A stretch of DNA of 64,000 bases, taken from NCBI RefSeq assembly GCF_000626635.1, contig NZ_CP007451.1, positions 4,136,501-4,200,500 of the forward strand, written 5' to 3'. Numbering within the stretch: the stretch's first letter is position 1; each line of letters starts with the position of its first letter. The notes beneath the pieces are model-generated. The model worked only from the letters and a program-made list of their open reading frames with translations, ran no database searches and had not been told where the DNA came from. Of the stretch, positions 50,101-58,722 are shown in pieces. Source of the DNA: Draconibacterium orientale (lineage in GTDB: Bacteria; Bacteroidota; Bacteroidia; Bacteroidales; Prolixibacteraceae). The translations under genes were made by a program, and so were the position numbers.

Positions 50101-50521
50101 AGTTTCGGCAACGGCATTAAAAAAGCAGATAAATGTTGAAAGCAAACTCGAGAATAAGGATCTGGCAATATATTTCGACAGGAATATTATCCGGCTTATT
50201 TTGCGAAACCTGTTGATGAATGCCATAAAATTTAGCAACAACGAAAGTAGTATATTTATTAATGCGGTTCAAACAGAGGCGGATACAGTGCTGTTCTCTG
50301 TAAAAGACTTTGGTGTGGGAATGAACGCTGATTATGCATCAACTATTTTCAGTGACGACATGAATATTGATGTGACAGTAGGCACAAATGGCGAGAAAGG
50401 TGTTGGCCTCGGACTATCGTTATGCAAAGAGTTTGTAACCAGCCATAACGGTAAAATCTGGGTGGAAAGCGAACCTGGAAAAGGCAGTACCTTCTTTTTC
50501 ACTATTCCGGGGAAACAGTAA
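47111..50521 (+). CDS. Two-component beta-propeller sensor histidine kinase
   Basis: The 1136-residue protein begins with a signal/anchor (about 28-46; start at 47111, with 47162 an alternative). Residues about 60-690 form two seven-bladed propellers made of Reg_prop repeats (FVWIGTNDGLYCL, RMWVGTNLGGLQCY, RIWIGTFSGLCRY). A Y_Y_Y domain (about 715-785) is followed by a membrane helix (WWFIASFIVFLGLLVVVIF), a long coiled coil, HisKA with FSIIAHDLINPFNAILGFSE, and HATPase with LRNLLMNAIKFSN and GEKGVGLGLSLC. The periplasmic propeller probably binds a carbohydrate or other ligand. Unlike typical hybrid (HTCS) regulators it has no receiver or AraC domain, and no response regulator is adjacent. 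Confidence 0.92.
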   Translation: MYYRNQLTFKLFKSMVFMIKSIKKKYWVKSLLLFCTIIISVVSFAETIDLIYADPIPDKEFKSKNSTCIVQDDKGFVWIGTNDGLYCLRGDNLARYLSGGNDSTSLYDNRIQDLFVDKSGKLWIISIDGLCTYNPCFDNFNRIISSFELGDGEFRQISAIQQDQTNNIYISVTNSIYRIDKEQNTLELVFHNPDFWITDFLFDENNNIWISSNNGGLTYFDITERTSERFLSDATDKTSLSNNHIFDISLVDNSKLWIATYGGGVNLLDTKTREIKRYTTGDNYSDYVVFIYADRNNTIWICDLKGMRRYDKESDTFVRIQSVNTAGDLVKEFPSRVLQDKQGNYWTVNSPGGIGLRYQSKGISIYDENPGKFWHTINNNTLTIAFNDNNVCWIGNANDGIDVFDFKNKRHRVYHSDLNDPGSLGRGAVCCLYNDSQNRMWVGTNLGGLQCYDPVNDKFITYVHDPQDSLSISNNDIRGIQEDADGNFWVITHGKGIDYFNYKEQKFYNYNVAENGLSNDWPFQLLLDSDENLWVASPSGVSVLKKGEKKFTCYYHVPEYSYTIPSDYINCLFQDSKKRIWIGTFSGLCRYIPDGDNFHRVDPGFPAHNICSVEEDRNGNLWVSSVTGITGFNPETEQLIVNLDEADGLPSGIFKAGSSAKSANNVLFFGGDKGIASFNPEKLKLNTGVPDVFISGIFLQNKKVEKFGPDEILPKSPLCADNINLKYNQNSVGFEYTSTNYVDHANNKYKYKLEGIDEDWIETNHSHVNYNYLPHGKYVFRVIAANNDGIWNNTGASMKVIIQPPLWLEWWFIASFIVFLGLLVVVIFRYRVAKLKAEKEKLETLVEERTKVLNDKNRLLELQKEKLHVRNSLLKQQKQQIETQANKITEVAENLSLLNAELTTANTTKDKLFSIIAHDLINPFNAILGFSEVLNKGYKNMDEENRVEIIKHIHESSRNAFDLLNSLLHWARSQDKKIEFNPENLTIAEIFSNVMVEVSATALKKQINVESKLENKDLAIYFDRNIIRLILRNLLMNAIKFSNNESSIFINAVQTEADTVLFSVKDFGVGMNADYASTIFSDDMNIDVTVGTNGEKGVGLGLSLCKEFVTSHNGKIWVESEPGKGSTFFFTIPGKQ

Positions 50522-50549
50522 AATTCAAGCTCACAATTCCTGTCTGCAA

Positions 50550-51527
50550 TTAATTACCAAAAACGTAAATAATGGAAAGTTGTTGCTGTTGATCGAGTGT
50601 ATCCCAATCAACAACATGCATCGACAGGTTGAATTTTCCCTTTATTTTTTCGTGATTAATAAAATACCAGATGAAATCGGTGCGCCAGTAATCATCGGCC
50701 TGGTAGTAGGGATCGCCATACATAAACTTATGTCCGCCGCCCATATTCAGCACCGATTTTATTCCAAGGTTTTTGTAACTACCGGCTAACTCTGCAAACA
50801 GTGTGGTCGAAACATCATAACCATCAGTTATACCACGTTCACGGTAAGTTGAGTTCAGAATTCCTGCCTTAAAGTGTCCTTGCATGGCTGAATTTTCCGT
50901 GGTGCGAATACCTCCCTGCAGTGCAAATCCCATAAAATCTTCAATATGTAACGGCGGATCGTTATTCAGCGTGTGGGCATTATGAAACATCAAGAGGTAA
51001 TTCTGAAAAAACAGGTTTTTATGGAAGATCTCGCCCGAGAATCCGGCCATAAACTGTTCGCGTTGTGTTTCGGTTTGGCGGCCAACCCAGTCAACAAAAC
51101 CATTCTGATGGCCCCAGTTCCAGCTGATTTTTCCATACAGTCCTTCAATATTCGGTCGGTAGTACTGTAAAGTATCAGTTAGCATAGCCAGCGGAAAATC
51201 AATTTTATCGCGGCGCGGAAAGGCTCCAAACGCAAATTCTTTGCCTTCACCCTCAAACTGGTAATACAAGGTTAATTTTGGTTTTTGTGCATCCAAATCG
51301 CTGCCAAACTCCAGCAAGTGGCTCAATCCTCCGCGTAATTGATGGTTGTCGATATTAACACCCACTTCAAAGGCACCGCGGCTGCCCATAATGGTTTGCG
51401 GATAGGCATAAGGCTGCGAAAATTCGCGGTTATCGCCAATGCCTTCAAATAATAATTGGTATTTAAATTCCTGTGCGTGGGCTAAAAATCCCATTAATGT
51501 CAGTAGTGCGAGTAGCGTTTTTTTCAT
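50550..51527 (-). CDS. Predicted outer-membrane beta-barrel protein
   Basis: The 325-residue product has a signal peptide (MKKTLLALLTLMGFLAHA). The mature part alternates hydrophobic and polar residues with many aromatic girdle residues (KPKLTLYYQFEGEGKEF, LYGKISWNWGHQ, KFNLSMHVVDWD) and ends in LSIIYVFGN, as expected of an outer-membrane barrel of about 14-16 strands. I do not recognise the family and no transport function can be given. It lies tail-to-tail with the propeller kinase gene and is preceded by the stress-protein gene in the same direction, with a simple-sequence region between. Confidence 0.7.
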   Translation of the reverse strand: MKKTLLALLTLMGFLAHAQEFKYQLLFEGIGDNREFSQPYAYPQTIMGSRGAFEVGVNIDNHQLRGGLSHLLEFGSDLDAQKPKLTLYYQFEGEGKEFAFGAFPRRDKIDFPLAMLTDTLQYYRPNIEGLYGKISWNWGHQNGFVDWVGRQTETQREQFMAGFSGEIFHKNLFFQNYLLMFHNAHTLNNDPPLHIEDFMGFALQGGIRTTENSAMQGHFKAGILNSTYRERGITDGYDVSTTLFAELAGSYKNLGIKSVLNMGGGHKFMYGDPYYQADDYWRTDFIWYFINHEKIKGKFNLSMHVVDWDTLDQQQQLSIIYVFGN

Positions 51528-51587
51528 GCTGAAATGTTTGTTTGCGAATGTAATAAAACCTTTATCAAATGGTAAATTGCAAAACTG

Positions 51588-51630
51588 TAAAATTGAATAA
51601 TTGTTAAACTGCTAAATTGTTAAATTGAGA
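51588..51630. repeat. Imperfect AT-rich tandem repeat
   Basis: Short units of the form AAATTG/TAAATTGTTAAATTG are repeated in the gap between the stress-protein and barrel genes. It is low-complexity sequence with no visible signal. Confidence 0.45.
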
Positions 51631-51656
51631 CTGGAAACTGTGACTGCGAGCTGATT

Positions 51657-52469
51657 TTAGTCGCACAAAATATAGTTGTCTTTGCGTGGATTAATAACCA
51701 ATACCGGCAATTTTCCTGCTGCTTTTATCACCTTTCTTTCGGGCAAGCCAATCAGCAAATCCAGTGGAGTAATATTCGAACTGCCCAAAATTACCAGCAA
51801 GTTACAATCCGACGCCAGAGCCAGCTCCAGTGCTTCAAAAACATTGCGTAAACTCGATCGGCTTCCTTTAAAACGTTTGTGCACGATCTTGAATTTTTCG
51901 TACAGTCTCCGTGTCATTTCCGTATTTTTCATCACATTTTGTTTGGCTTCCTGTGTTTTGTCGTTTGCCGAGATGGTAACGATCTGCGCAGCATTAAACC
52001 GGCCGAAATAAGAGCACCAGAGCGAACTGTCACTAATTTCTTTACGCAGGTCAATAGGTTGCAGCAGATGGTTGTAATCCATAATTTTCGACTCGGGATG
52101 AACGAACAAAAATGGTATTGAAGTTTCGGTAAGTGCCGTTGAATAGTTTTTTAAATTAAGCGAGTTTAATACCATTATTATCGCTTCATAATCTTCGGCA
52201 AGCAAATCGGGAAGTTGTGTCTGACTTTCGGATAACAAAAGTGTGGAAATTTTTTGTGTTGGTACTTCCTGTTTTACAATAGCCGCATAATTCTGCAGTT
52301 TTTGCTTAAACGCTTGGTGTTGCTTTTTTTGTTTTAACTGGTAATTATAAAGTAAACAAAGCTCTTTTTTGAAAATAGCTGCCAGTTTCAATCCATGAAC
52401 GATTAGTCCCTGGTCCGAATCTTTTAGCTCGGTAACCACAACTATTTTCTGCTCTTTGCTATTGGTCAT
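51657..52469 (-). CDS. Universal stress protein family
   Basis: The 270-residue cytoplasmic protein resembles tandem UspA domains. The N-terminal domain starts with KIVVVTELKDSDQGLIVHGLKL; the second begins near YNHLLQPIDLRKEISDSSLW. The final ALELALASDCNLLVILGSSN and GLPERKVIKAAGKLPVLVIN are the canonical nucleotide-binding and C-terminal strands. USPs often bind ATP and act under starvation or stress. The gene is divergent to the ADP-forming acyl-CoA synthetase gene (114 nt between starts), and USP genes often accompany energy-metabolism genes. The role is not specified further. Confidence 0.82.
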   Translation of the reverse strand: MTNSKEQKIVVVTELKDSDQGLIVHGLKLAAIFKKELCLLYNYQLKQKKQHQAFKQKLQNYAAIVKQEVPTQKISTLLLSESQTQLPDLLAEDYEAIIMVLNSLNLKNYSTALTETSIPFLFVHPESKIMDYNHLLQPIDLRKEISDSSLWCSYFGRFNAAQIVTISANDKTQEAKQNVMKNTEMTRRLYEKFKIVHKRFKGSRSSLRNVFEALELALASDCNLLVILGSSNITPLDLLIGLPERKVIKAAGKLPVLVINPRKDNYILCD

Positions 52470-52582
52470 AGACGTTTTTCAGGTAAAAATAAGGTTTTAA
52501 GCCATGCTTTTATTTGATGTTGAAAAAAATCAGGAAAGGTTAACATGGATTTACCTACTTTTATGCTGCTAAAGCACGAACT

Positions 52583-54640
52583 ATGATTAACGAAAAATTG
52601 CTCAGGCCCAACAGTATTGTAGTTGTTGGGGCGTCGAATAATATTGCAAAGCCCGGTGGAAAGATCATTAAAAACCTGTTGGATCATCATTTTGCCGGCG
52701 ATCTGTTTGCTATCAATCCCAACGAATCAAAAATTCAGGGAATTCCGGCCTTCCCCGATGTGGCGGAGCTCCCGGAGGTAGATTTGGCTATTTTGGCCAT
52801 TCCTGCAAAATATTGTTTGCAAACCATTACCGATCTGGCAGAGCAAAATAACACCAAAGCTTTTATCATTGTTTCGGCCGGATTTGGCGAAACCAGTGAA
52901 GCCGGCAAAGAAATCGAGCAGCAAATTGTAAAAGTGGTAGAGGAGCACGACGCTTGTTTAATCGGGCCAAACTGTATTGGTGTGATGACACCCTGGCATG
53001 CCAGTGTTTTTACAACGCCTATTCCGGAGCTTACTTCCGAAGGTTGCGATTTTATTTCCGGATCGGGAGCTACCGCTGTATTTATTATGGAATCGGGAAT
53101 CCCGAAAGGCTTACGTTTTGCCAGTGTTTTCTCGGTGGGGAACAGCGCACAAATTGGAGTTGAAGATGTTTTGGCTTACCTCGATGAGCACTACATTGAT
53201 GGTGAAAGCCCGCGCGTAAAGTTGCTTTATATCGAGAATATTAACGATCCGGATAAGTTGCTTTATCATGCTACTTCATTGATAAAAAAAGGTTGCCGCA
53301 TTGCTGCCATAAAAGCCGGAAGTTCGTCGGCCGGAAGTCGTGCAGCATCGTCGCATACCGGGGCGCTTACCAGTTCCGATGCCGCGGTGGAAGCACTGTT
53401 CCGTAAAGCCGGAATTGTGCGTTGCTATGGCCGTGAGGAGCTAACAACAGTTGCCAGCGTGTTTATGTGCAAAGAACTTCAGGGAGATAAGCTGGCGATT
53501 ATCACACACGCAGGAGGCCCGGGAGTAATGCTTACCGATGCCCTGGAAGATGGTGGATTAAAAATACCTGAGATCGCCGAATCGGATGCAAAAACAGCTT
53601 TACTGCAAAAGTTATTTCCCGGATCGTCGGTAGAAAATCCCATCGATTTTCTGGCGACAGGAACCGCTGAACAATTGGGGCACATAATCGATGCCTGCGA
53701 GAATGATTTCGAAGTTAACGGAATGGCCGTGATTTTTGGAAGCCCCGGATTATTCCCGATTGGCGATGTTTACGATGTGCTTTCCGAAAAAATGAAGGTT
53801 TGTAAAAAACCGATTTATCCGATTCTGCCATCCATTATAAATGTAAAAGATGAGGTTGCCCATTTTTTGTCGCGGGGAAATGTAAACTTCCCCGACGAAG
53901 TGTTGCTGGGGCGTGCACTAACAAAAGTTATGAATACGCCACAGCCCGTTGCCGAAACAGAAGATGCACAGGAGGTTGATCCGGAGGCGGTTAAAGCTGT
54001 AATTGCCGAAACTGAAAATGGTTACCAGCCGCCGGAAGTAATTCATAAACTGTTTGATTTGGCAGGCATTCCGCGGGTAAAAGAGATGGTGGCCAAATCA
54101 GAATCGGAAGCAGTATTGGCGGCAATGAACATTGGTTTTCCGGTGGTGATGAAAGTAGTTGGCCCGGTGCACAAAACCGAGGTTGGCGGCGTAATACTGA
54201 ATGTGCGGAATGTTACCCAGGTACGCAAAGAGTTTCATCACCTGTTTCAGATTGAAGGAACAGAAGGCGTTTTAATTGCCCAGATGGCTGCTGGTAATGA
54301 ACTGTTTTTGGGAGCTACCTACGAAGAAACCTTTGGGCACGTTGTTTTGTGCGGAATGGGTGGTATTTACGTGGAGGTGATGAAAGATGTGGCTTCGGGT
54401 CTGGCGCCGTTAACACACAGCGAAGCACGCTCGATGGTTTCCAGTCTGAAATCGTATAAAATACTAAAAGGTTTTCGTAAACAGGAAGGTGTAAACATCG
54501 ATAAGTATGTGGATATTATTGTGCGCTTGTCGTGGTTACTGCGTTTTGCCACCGAGATAAAAGAAATTGATATTAATCCGTTGTTGGGTAACGAACAGGA
54601 AATCTTGGCTGTTGACGCCCGAATCCGGATAGAACATTAA
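52583..54640 (+). CDS. Acetate/acyl-CoA ligase (ADP-forming), fused alpha-beta
   Basis: The 685-residue product combines both subunits of NDP-forming acyl-CoA synthetase. Residues about 1-130 are a CoA-binding Rossmann domain (SIVVVGASNNIAKPGGKIIK). Residues about 145-460 are the ligase domains, including the phospho-histidine loop SSAGSRAASSHTGALTSSDA at about 250. Residues about 470-685 are an ATP-grasp domain (GFPVVMKVVGPVHKTEVGG, LCGMGGIYVEVMKDV, EIKEIDINPLLGNE). It converts acyl-CoA, ADP and phosphate to acid and ATP by a reversible reaction in the cytoplasm, an energy-conserving last step of fermentation. It would fit with the arylacetyl-CoA made by IorAB at 58894, though the genes are separate. 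Confidence 0.93.
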   Translation: MINEKLLRPNSIVVVGASNNIAKPGGKIIKNLLDHHFAGDLFAINPNESKIQGIPAFPDVAELPEVDLAILAIPAKYCLQTITDLAEQNNTKAFIIVSAGFGETSEAGKEIEQQIVKVVEEHDACLIGPNCIGVMTPWHASVFTTPIPELTSEGCDFISGSGATAVFIMESGIPKGLRFASVFSVGNSAQIGVEDVLAYLDEHYIDGESPRVKLLYIENINDPDKLLYHATSLIKKGCRIAAIKAGSSSAGSRAASSHTGALTSSDAAVEALFRKAGIVRCYGREELTTVASVFMCKELQGDKLAIITHAGGPGVMLTDALEDGGLKIPEIAESDAKTALLQKLFPGSSVENPIDFLATGTAEQLGHIIDACENDFEVNGMAVIFGSPGLFPIGDVYDVLSEKMKVCKKPIYPILPSIINVKDEVAHFLSRGNVNFPDEVLLGRALTKVMNTPQPVAETEDAQEVDPEAVKAVIAETENGYQPPEVIHKLFDLAGIPRVKEMVAKSESEAVLAAMNIGFPVVMKVVGPVHKTEVGGVILNVRNVTQVRKEFHHLFQIEGTEGVLIAQMAAGNELFLGATYEETFGHVVLCGMGGIYVEVMKDVASGLAPLTHSEARSMVSSLKSYKILKGFRKQEGVNIDKYVDIIVRLSWLLRFATEIKEIDINPLLGNEQEILAVDARIRIEH

Positions 54641-54664
54641 AAAAACGGCTGTAATGAACAAAAA

Positions 54665-54706
54665 GTCACGAAGATTAAGACTCAAAATTTTAGTGTTCTT
54701 CGTGAC
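54665..54706. repeat. Palindromic intergenic repeat
   Basis: GTCACGAAGA at 54665-54674 and TCTTCGTGAC at 54697-54706 are a perfect 10-bp inverted repeat. The sequence (CACGAAGATTAAGACTC and so on) resembles a dispersed intergenic repeat common in Bacteroidota. The open frame across it is not a gene. Confidence 0.65.
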
Positions 54707-54834
54707 CTGGTGGTCTAAAAAGCTTATCAAAGTGGCTGGTAACGTCATTTTGTCGGTCAATTTTATTCGAATGCAGAAGTTCAGCGCACAAATTGGTCAG
54801 ATATTTCTAATTTGGCGTATTCAAAACACGGAAT

Positions 54835-56079
54835 ATGCTTAAACATGTGGCTTTAAACGGCGATGATCTGGCGATGGATTCGGCATTTATGAAACAACTT
54901 TTGAAAGGGGAGTGCTCAGAGCATTTCCCCGAACTAACAGGAAAAAGGGGGGTGTTGTTTTCAAATACAACGCTGGCGAAGTTTATCGAGGAAGAATTCA
55001 GACACGATAATTTCGAGCTGACCAGAAGCTTTGGGCGCAGCATACGTACCTTGTCAAGCGGAGAGCAAAAAAAGGCGCTGCTGGAAGTTCTGATGGCCAA
55101 ACAACCCGATTTTATTATTCTCGACAATCCTTTTGATGCGCTGGATGTGGCTTCGGTAAAGCAGTTAAAAGTGCGCCTGGAAAGTATTGCCAACGAAATG
55201 ACAGTGATACAGGTGTTTAAACGAAAATCGGACCTGTTGCCGTTTATTAAACATGCCATGCGTGTGGATAAGGGTAAGGTGGTTTTTGCCGATGGAATAG
55301 AACAATACCTTAAAAAGTTTGAGCCGGAAAAGGAGATACACTTTTCTGTAGAAATTCCGGGGCCTTTACACGAGCAAAATTTGAGCTACAATGAGTTGAT
55401 AAAGCTAAGTGATGTTTCGGTTAGATACCGGGAACGACAAATCCTGAATAATATCAACTGGACGATTAAACCCGGAGAATTTTGGCAATTAAAGGGCCCC
55501 AACGGATCGGGGAAAACCACCATTTTAACCATGATAAGCGGCGATAATCCAAAAGCTTTCGGGCAGAACATTGAATTGTTTGGCCGCCGAAAAGGAACAG
55601 GCGAAAGTGTTTGGGAGATCAAACAGAAGATCGGGTATTTTACACCATCGATGATGGAGCTGTTTAAACGCCGCCACACCGCCGAACAAATGGTGATTTC
55701 CGGTTTTCACGATTCAATTGGATTGTACCACCGGCCGAGCGAAATACAAAAACATGTAGCCAACGAGTGGCTAAAAGTGCTGGGACTGGCCGACAAGGGT
55801 AACCGGGCTTTTGTCGATCTTTCGCAGGTGCATCGCCGAATGGTGCTGATTGCCCGTGCCATGATTAAACATCCGCCACTGCTGATTCTCGACGAGCCAT
55901 CAACCGGACTGGACGATAAAAGTGCAGCACTGCTTTCGGCACTAATCAATAAAATTGCGGCAGAAAGCCAAACAGCAATTCTTTATGTTTCGCACCGTAC
56001 AGAGCCTGATTTAAAACCCGCGTTTGTTTTTGAGCTGAAACCGGGAGAAAACGGTTCGGTGGGAGAGGTGGTGGGTTAA
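54835..56079 (+). CDS. Twin ABC ATPase (ModF-like), asymmetric
   Basis: The 414-residue protein has two ABC ATPase domains and no membrane part. Domain 1 (about 1-165) has a canonical signature (RTLSSGEQKKALLEVL) and Walker B (FIILDNPFDALD), but no Walker A motif. Domain 2 (about 180-410) has a full Walker A (LKGPNGSGKTTILTMISG) and Walker B (LLILDEPSTGLD), but its signature is degraded to VDLSQVHRRMVLIARAM. A single competent ATP site would form between Walker A of domain 2 and the signature of domain 1. This architecture resembles ModF (PhrA). It may regulate or power an unknown partner. No permease gene is adjacent. Confidence 0.85.
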   Translation: MLKHVALNGDDLAMDSAFMKQLLKGECSEHFPELTGKRGVLFSNTTLAKFIEEEFRHDNFELTRSFGRSIRTLSSGEQKKALLEVLMAKQPDFIILDNPFDALDVASVKQLKVRLESIANEMTVIQVFKRKSDLLPFIKHAMRVDKGKVVFADGIEQYLKKFEPEKEIHFSVEIPGPLHEQNLSYNELIKLSDVSVRYRERQILNNINWTIKPGEFWQLKGPNGSGKTTILTMISGDNPKAFGQNIELFGRRKGTGESVWEIKQKIGYFTPSMMELFKRRHTAEQMVISGFHDSIGLYHRPSEIQKHVANEWLKVLGLADKGNRAFVDLSQVHRRMVLIARAMIKHPPLLILDEPSTGLDDKSAALLSALINKIAAESQTAILYVSHRTEPDLKPAFVFELKPGENGSVGEVVG

Positions 56080-56150
56080 AGAAAGTTCTTGTGCTTGATG
56101 GAACTTTTTGCGATTTTGAAAATCACGGGCCCATCGGGAGTTTTAAGAAC

Positions 56151-56939
56151 TTAGCTTTTTTTTGCAATAAGCGAATACACCAATGGAAATTTATTCTCCA
56201 GCCCTTTAATTTTATATTTCCCTTTTTCAACCTCAACTAAATTTTCGAGGCAATCGTAGGGCGAATAGTTGTATTCTTTAAAGTGGGTAAGCGTAAGGCC
56301 TGCTTTTATCAGCGAATCGATTACCGTGCTCAGGCCGTGGTTCCAGCACACCGACTTTGCCTTAATTGGCGCATCTTTATTGGTATAGGTGCCTTCCAGT
56401 TCTTCAACAATTGCTTCCGATTCCATGTAGTCGAACTCCACCCGTTTAAAATCGTAGCTAAACATCCAAACAATCGGATGAAACTCAACAAAAACCAATT
56501 GTCCTCCGGGTTTTAAGAAATGCTCAATAAGGTTTGCCCACTTTTTCATAGTGGGAAGCCAGCCAATAACGCCGTACGAGGTATAAACGATGTCAAATTT
56601 TTCATCCAGCACTTCGGGCAATTTGTAAACATCGCATTGAATAAACCGTGTATCGGTACCGACCTGTTTATTTAACTGCCGGGCTTTTTCAATGGCTTTT
56701 CCCGAAAAATCAACTCCGGTTGCCAATGCACCGTGTCGTGCCAGCGAAATGGTATCCTGCCCAAAATGGCATTGCAGGTGCAGGATGCTTTTCCCTTCGA
56801 TATTTCCCAGTAATCCAAGTTCAATTGAATTTAATGAATCCTTTCCTTTTACAAAGGTATCCACATCGTAAAACTCCGATTTAAAATGAATGTCGGTTTT
56901 CTCGTCCCACAATTTTTTATTGATGTTGATGTAATCCAT
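56151..56939 (-). CDS. Class I SAM-dependent methyltransferase
   Basis: The 262-residue product has the AdoMet-binding motif KSILHLQCHFGQDTISLAR at about 50-68, the acidic second motif GVDFSGKAIEKAR and motif III FDIVYTSYGVIGWLP at about 115. The fold is the standard Rossmann type of metal-free small-molecule methyltransferases. The HLQCHFGQD sequence is typical of a Bacteroidota subgroup of unknown substrate. It lies 71 nt from the end of the ABC ATPase gene and convergent to it. No signal peptide is present, so it is cytoplasmic. The reaction is not known. Confidence 0.82.
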   Translation of the reverse strand: MDYININKKLWDEKTDIHFKSEFYDVDTFVKGKDSLNSIELGLLGNIEGKSILHLQCHFGQDTISLARHGALATGVDFSGKAIEKARQLNKQVGTDTRFIQCDVYKLPEVLDEKFDIVYTSYGVIGWLPTMKKWANLIEHFLKPGGQLVFVEFHPIVWMFSYDFKRVEFDYMESEAIVEELEGTYTNKDAPIKAKSVCWNHGLSTVIDSLIKAGLTLTHFKEYNYSPYDCLENLVEVEKGKYKIKGLENKFPLVYSLIAKKS

Positions 56940-57003
56940 AATACGTCAAATTTTATAGAAGGCTAATATAACCAGAAATTATAAGCCTGTGGATAAGGAC
57001 ATG

Positions 57004-57028
57004 CTGGATACTGGATACTGGATACTGG
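57004..57028. repeat. Short tandem repeat of CTGGATA
   Basis: The 7-nt unit CTGGATA occurs three times and part of a fourth in the gap between the methyltransferase and PepSY genes. It is of the kind scattered in intergenic regions. Confidence 0.6.
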
Positions 57029-57032
57029 TCAC

Positions 57033-58683
57033 TCAAAAATTGTAACGATTCTCCTGGTTGCTATCTTTTTTTACCCGTTTTTTCCGAAACGTCATCCTCC
57101 ACAGGAAAAATCCGCTGATGATTACCAGCATAAAGCAAATACCCGCCAGTGGCACAAACAAAATATAGAAACTACCCACCAGATGTTCAAAGATGCGGCC
57201 TGTATGAATTTCAAGCGCCAAATTCCATAACGACATGGGCGATGCTCTACGCATTTCATCGGGCATGGCAACCATGGTTGCGGGGTGGTTTTGTTCATTT
57301 AGCGCTATGGCTCCCCTGCTATAGTCGAACCACCAGGCATTGTCGCCCAGCTGTGCAAAACCGGCAACATTATTGGCCCCAATGGGGCGTGCCATTCCTT
57401 CGGGGCGGAGGTAAGGTTTACCGGTAAACAAGTCGGCTGTTCTGCCGTTATTCGAATTCCAGATAAACATACCGCTGAATGATCCTACTAACAAATGATT
57501 GTTGTCAATTGCTTCCAGTACATTGCAGCCCATAACACTTACCGGTGGCTGAGCTGGTGCCGGAACGAGTTTTTCGCTCAGGTATTCGTCGGCAAAGTAA
57601 AACCCGTCGGCAGTGGAAAAAATGTAACGTCGGTTGGCAGCATCCCAGTGAATGCGTCGTAGTTTATCGAACCACGGATTTGGACTGTCGAGGTGCGTAC
57701 CGGGAATTATACCTACCTGCTTATTGGCAATTGCAATTAAAAAAGGCGGCCGCAGGTGCATCCCCGAAAAAGTGTTGATGAGCAGAAACAAGGCAAAAAC
57801 ATAACCCACAACATTGTGCCAGTTCAAGGTTTTGCTTTTTTGTCCTCACCAACCTCTCAACCGATACAGTTTCATTTTTAGAAATCTTCTGATTTCGCTT
57901 ACCCCCTCGAGGGGGCAGGGGGTGATTGGGTTTTTCTGTTCGCGACTGAATTTTCTTCTTCCTGCGTTTTATCCATTGCGGAAAGATAAAATGCAGCAGT
58001 CCGGTTACTGAAAGCAGAATGGTTACCAGCCCCAGTAAATCGACAAACAGTTTTCCTGCCAAACCAAAAAGTTCTCCGCTGTGTAATTCCCAAAAGGTAT
58101 TAAATAATCCCGCTTTTCGCTGGTAGTTTACCGGCTCCGGTAATTGTATTTTTCTGAAGTTTTGCCCATCGGTACTTTCCAGCAAATAATGCCGCGTAAG
58201 CACCAGCAATTTATTGTCTTTTATTTCCAGGTCGGCAATGCGTTCTTTATTTACCGGAATTTCCTGTTTTTGCCAGAAGCCGCCTGTTTTGCTTCGTTTG
58301 TATAAGCCCAGTTGTGTTCCGGCAAATAGCTCATTATTAAACTGAATGATGGAATATATCTTCCGGTTGTCTATTCCTTTCGGAAATCCCTGGTTAAAAT
58401 CTTCCAACTTTTGAACATCGTTATCAGTCTTCCAAACGCCGATATTTCCATAAATTAAATGGGTTTTTTCCAGCTGAACAGAACCACGAACCGCTGCCAG
58501 GTTCCAGTTTTTGTACTTGTAATTTTGGGGTAGTAAGTTTCTGGAAACATCAAAACCGGAAAATAGTTGCCGGTGGTTCATTACAATTCCTGATGTTGCA
58601 AAGAGAATGGCAATGAAAGCAATAATTATTGCCGGCCATTTATGTAGTTTTTTAAATGTCTTTATCCAATTTTTTCGGGCCAT
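57033..58683 (-). pseudogene. PepSY-associated TM protein, frameshifted, with a REP-like insertion
   Basis: The gene begins at the ATG at 58683 (MARKNWIKTFKKLHKWPAII), with a membrane helix, periplasmic propeller-like sequences (KIYSIIQFNNELFAGTQLGL) and a second helix set (LFVDLLGLVTILLSVTGLLHF). It then runs into an unusual segment, PNHPLPPRGGKRNQKISKNE, and leaves frame after RTKK. The remainder (LNWHNVVGYVFALFLLINTF to 57033) follows in the next frame with another periplasmic domain and terminal helix. Deleting one A of six (plus 57836-57841) would join them as TKSKTLNWHNVVG. The extra segment covers a CCCCCTCGAGGGGG palindrome. PepSY-TM proteins are linked to iron-siderophore uptake. Confidence 0.75.
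57902..57915. repeat. REP-like palindrome inside the PepSY gene
   Basis: CCCCCTCGAGGGGG is a perfect 14-nt palindrome. It is followed by CAGGGGG, like the units at 42520-42613. It falls within a coding region and adds a hydrophilic linker of about 30 residues between a membrane helix and the following domain. Confidence 0.65.
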
Positions 58684-58722
58684 GCGGTAGTTTTTGTTGC
58701 GCAAATATGTTTAACATTTGTA

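Noticed and set aside
52466-52690. Minus-strand frame overlapping the ADP-forming synthetase start
   Set aside because: It lies across the divergent promoter region and the start of a well-supported gene.
54654-54842. Plus-strand frame before the twin ABC ATPase gene
   Set aside because: It overlaps a 10-bp inverted repeat (54665-54706) and has no domain; it does not supply the missing Walker A of the next gene.
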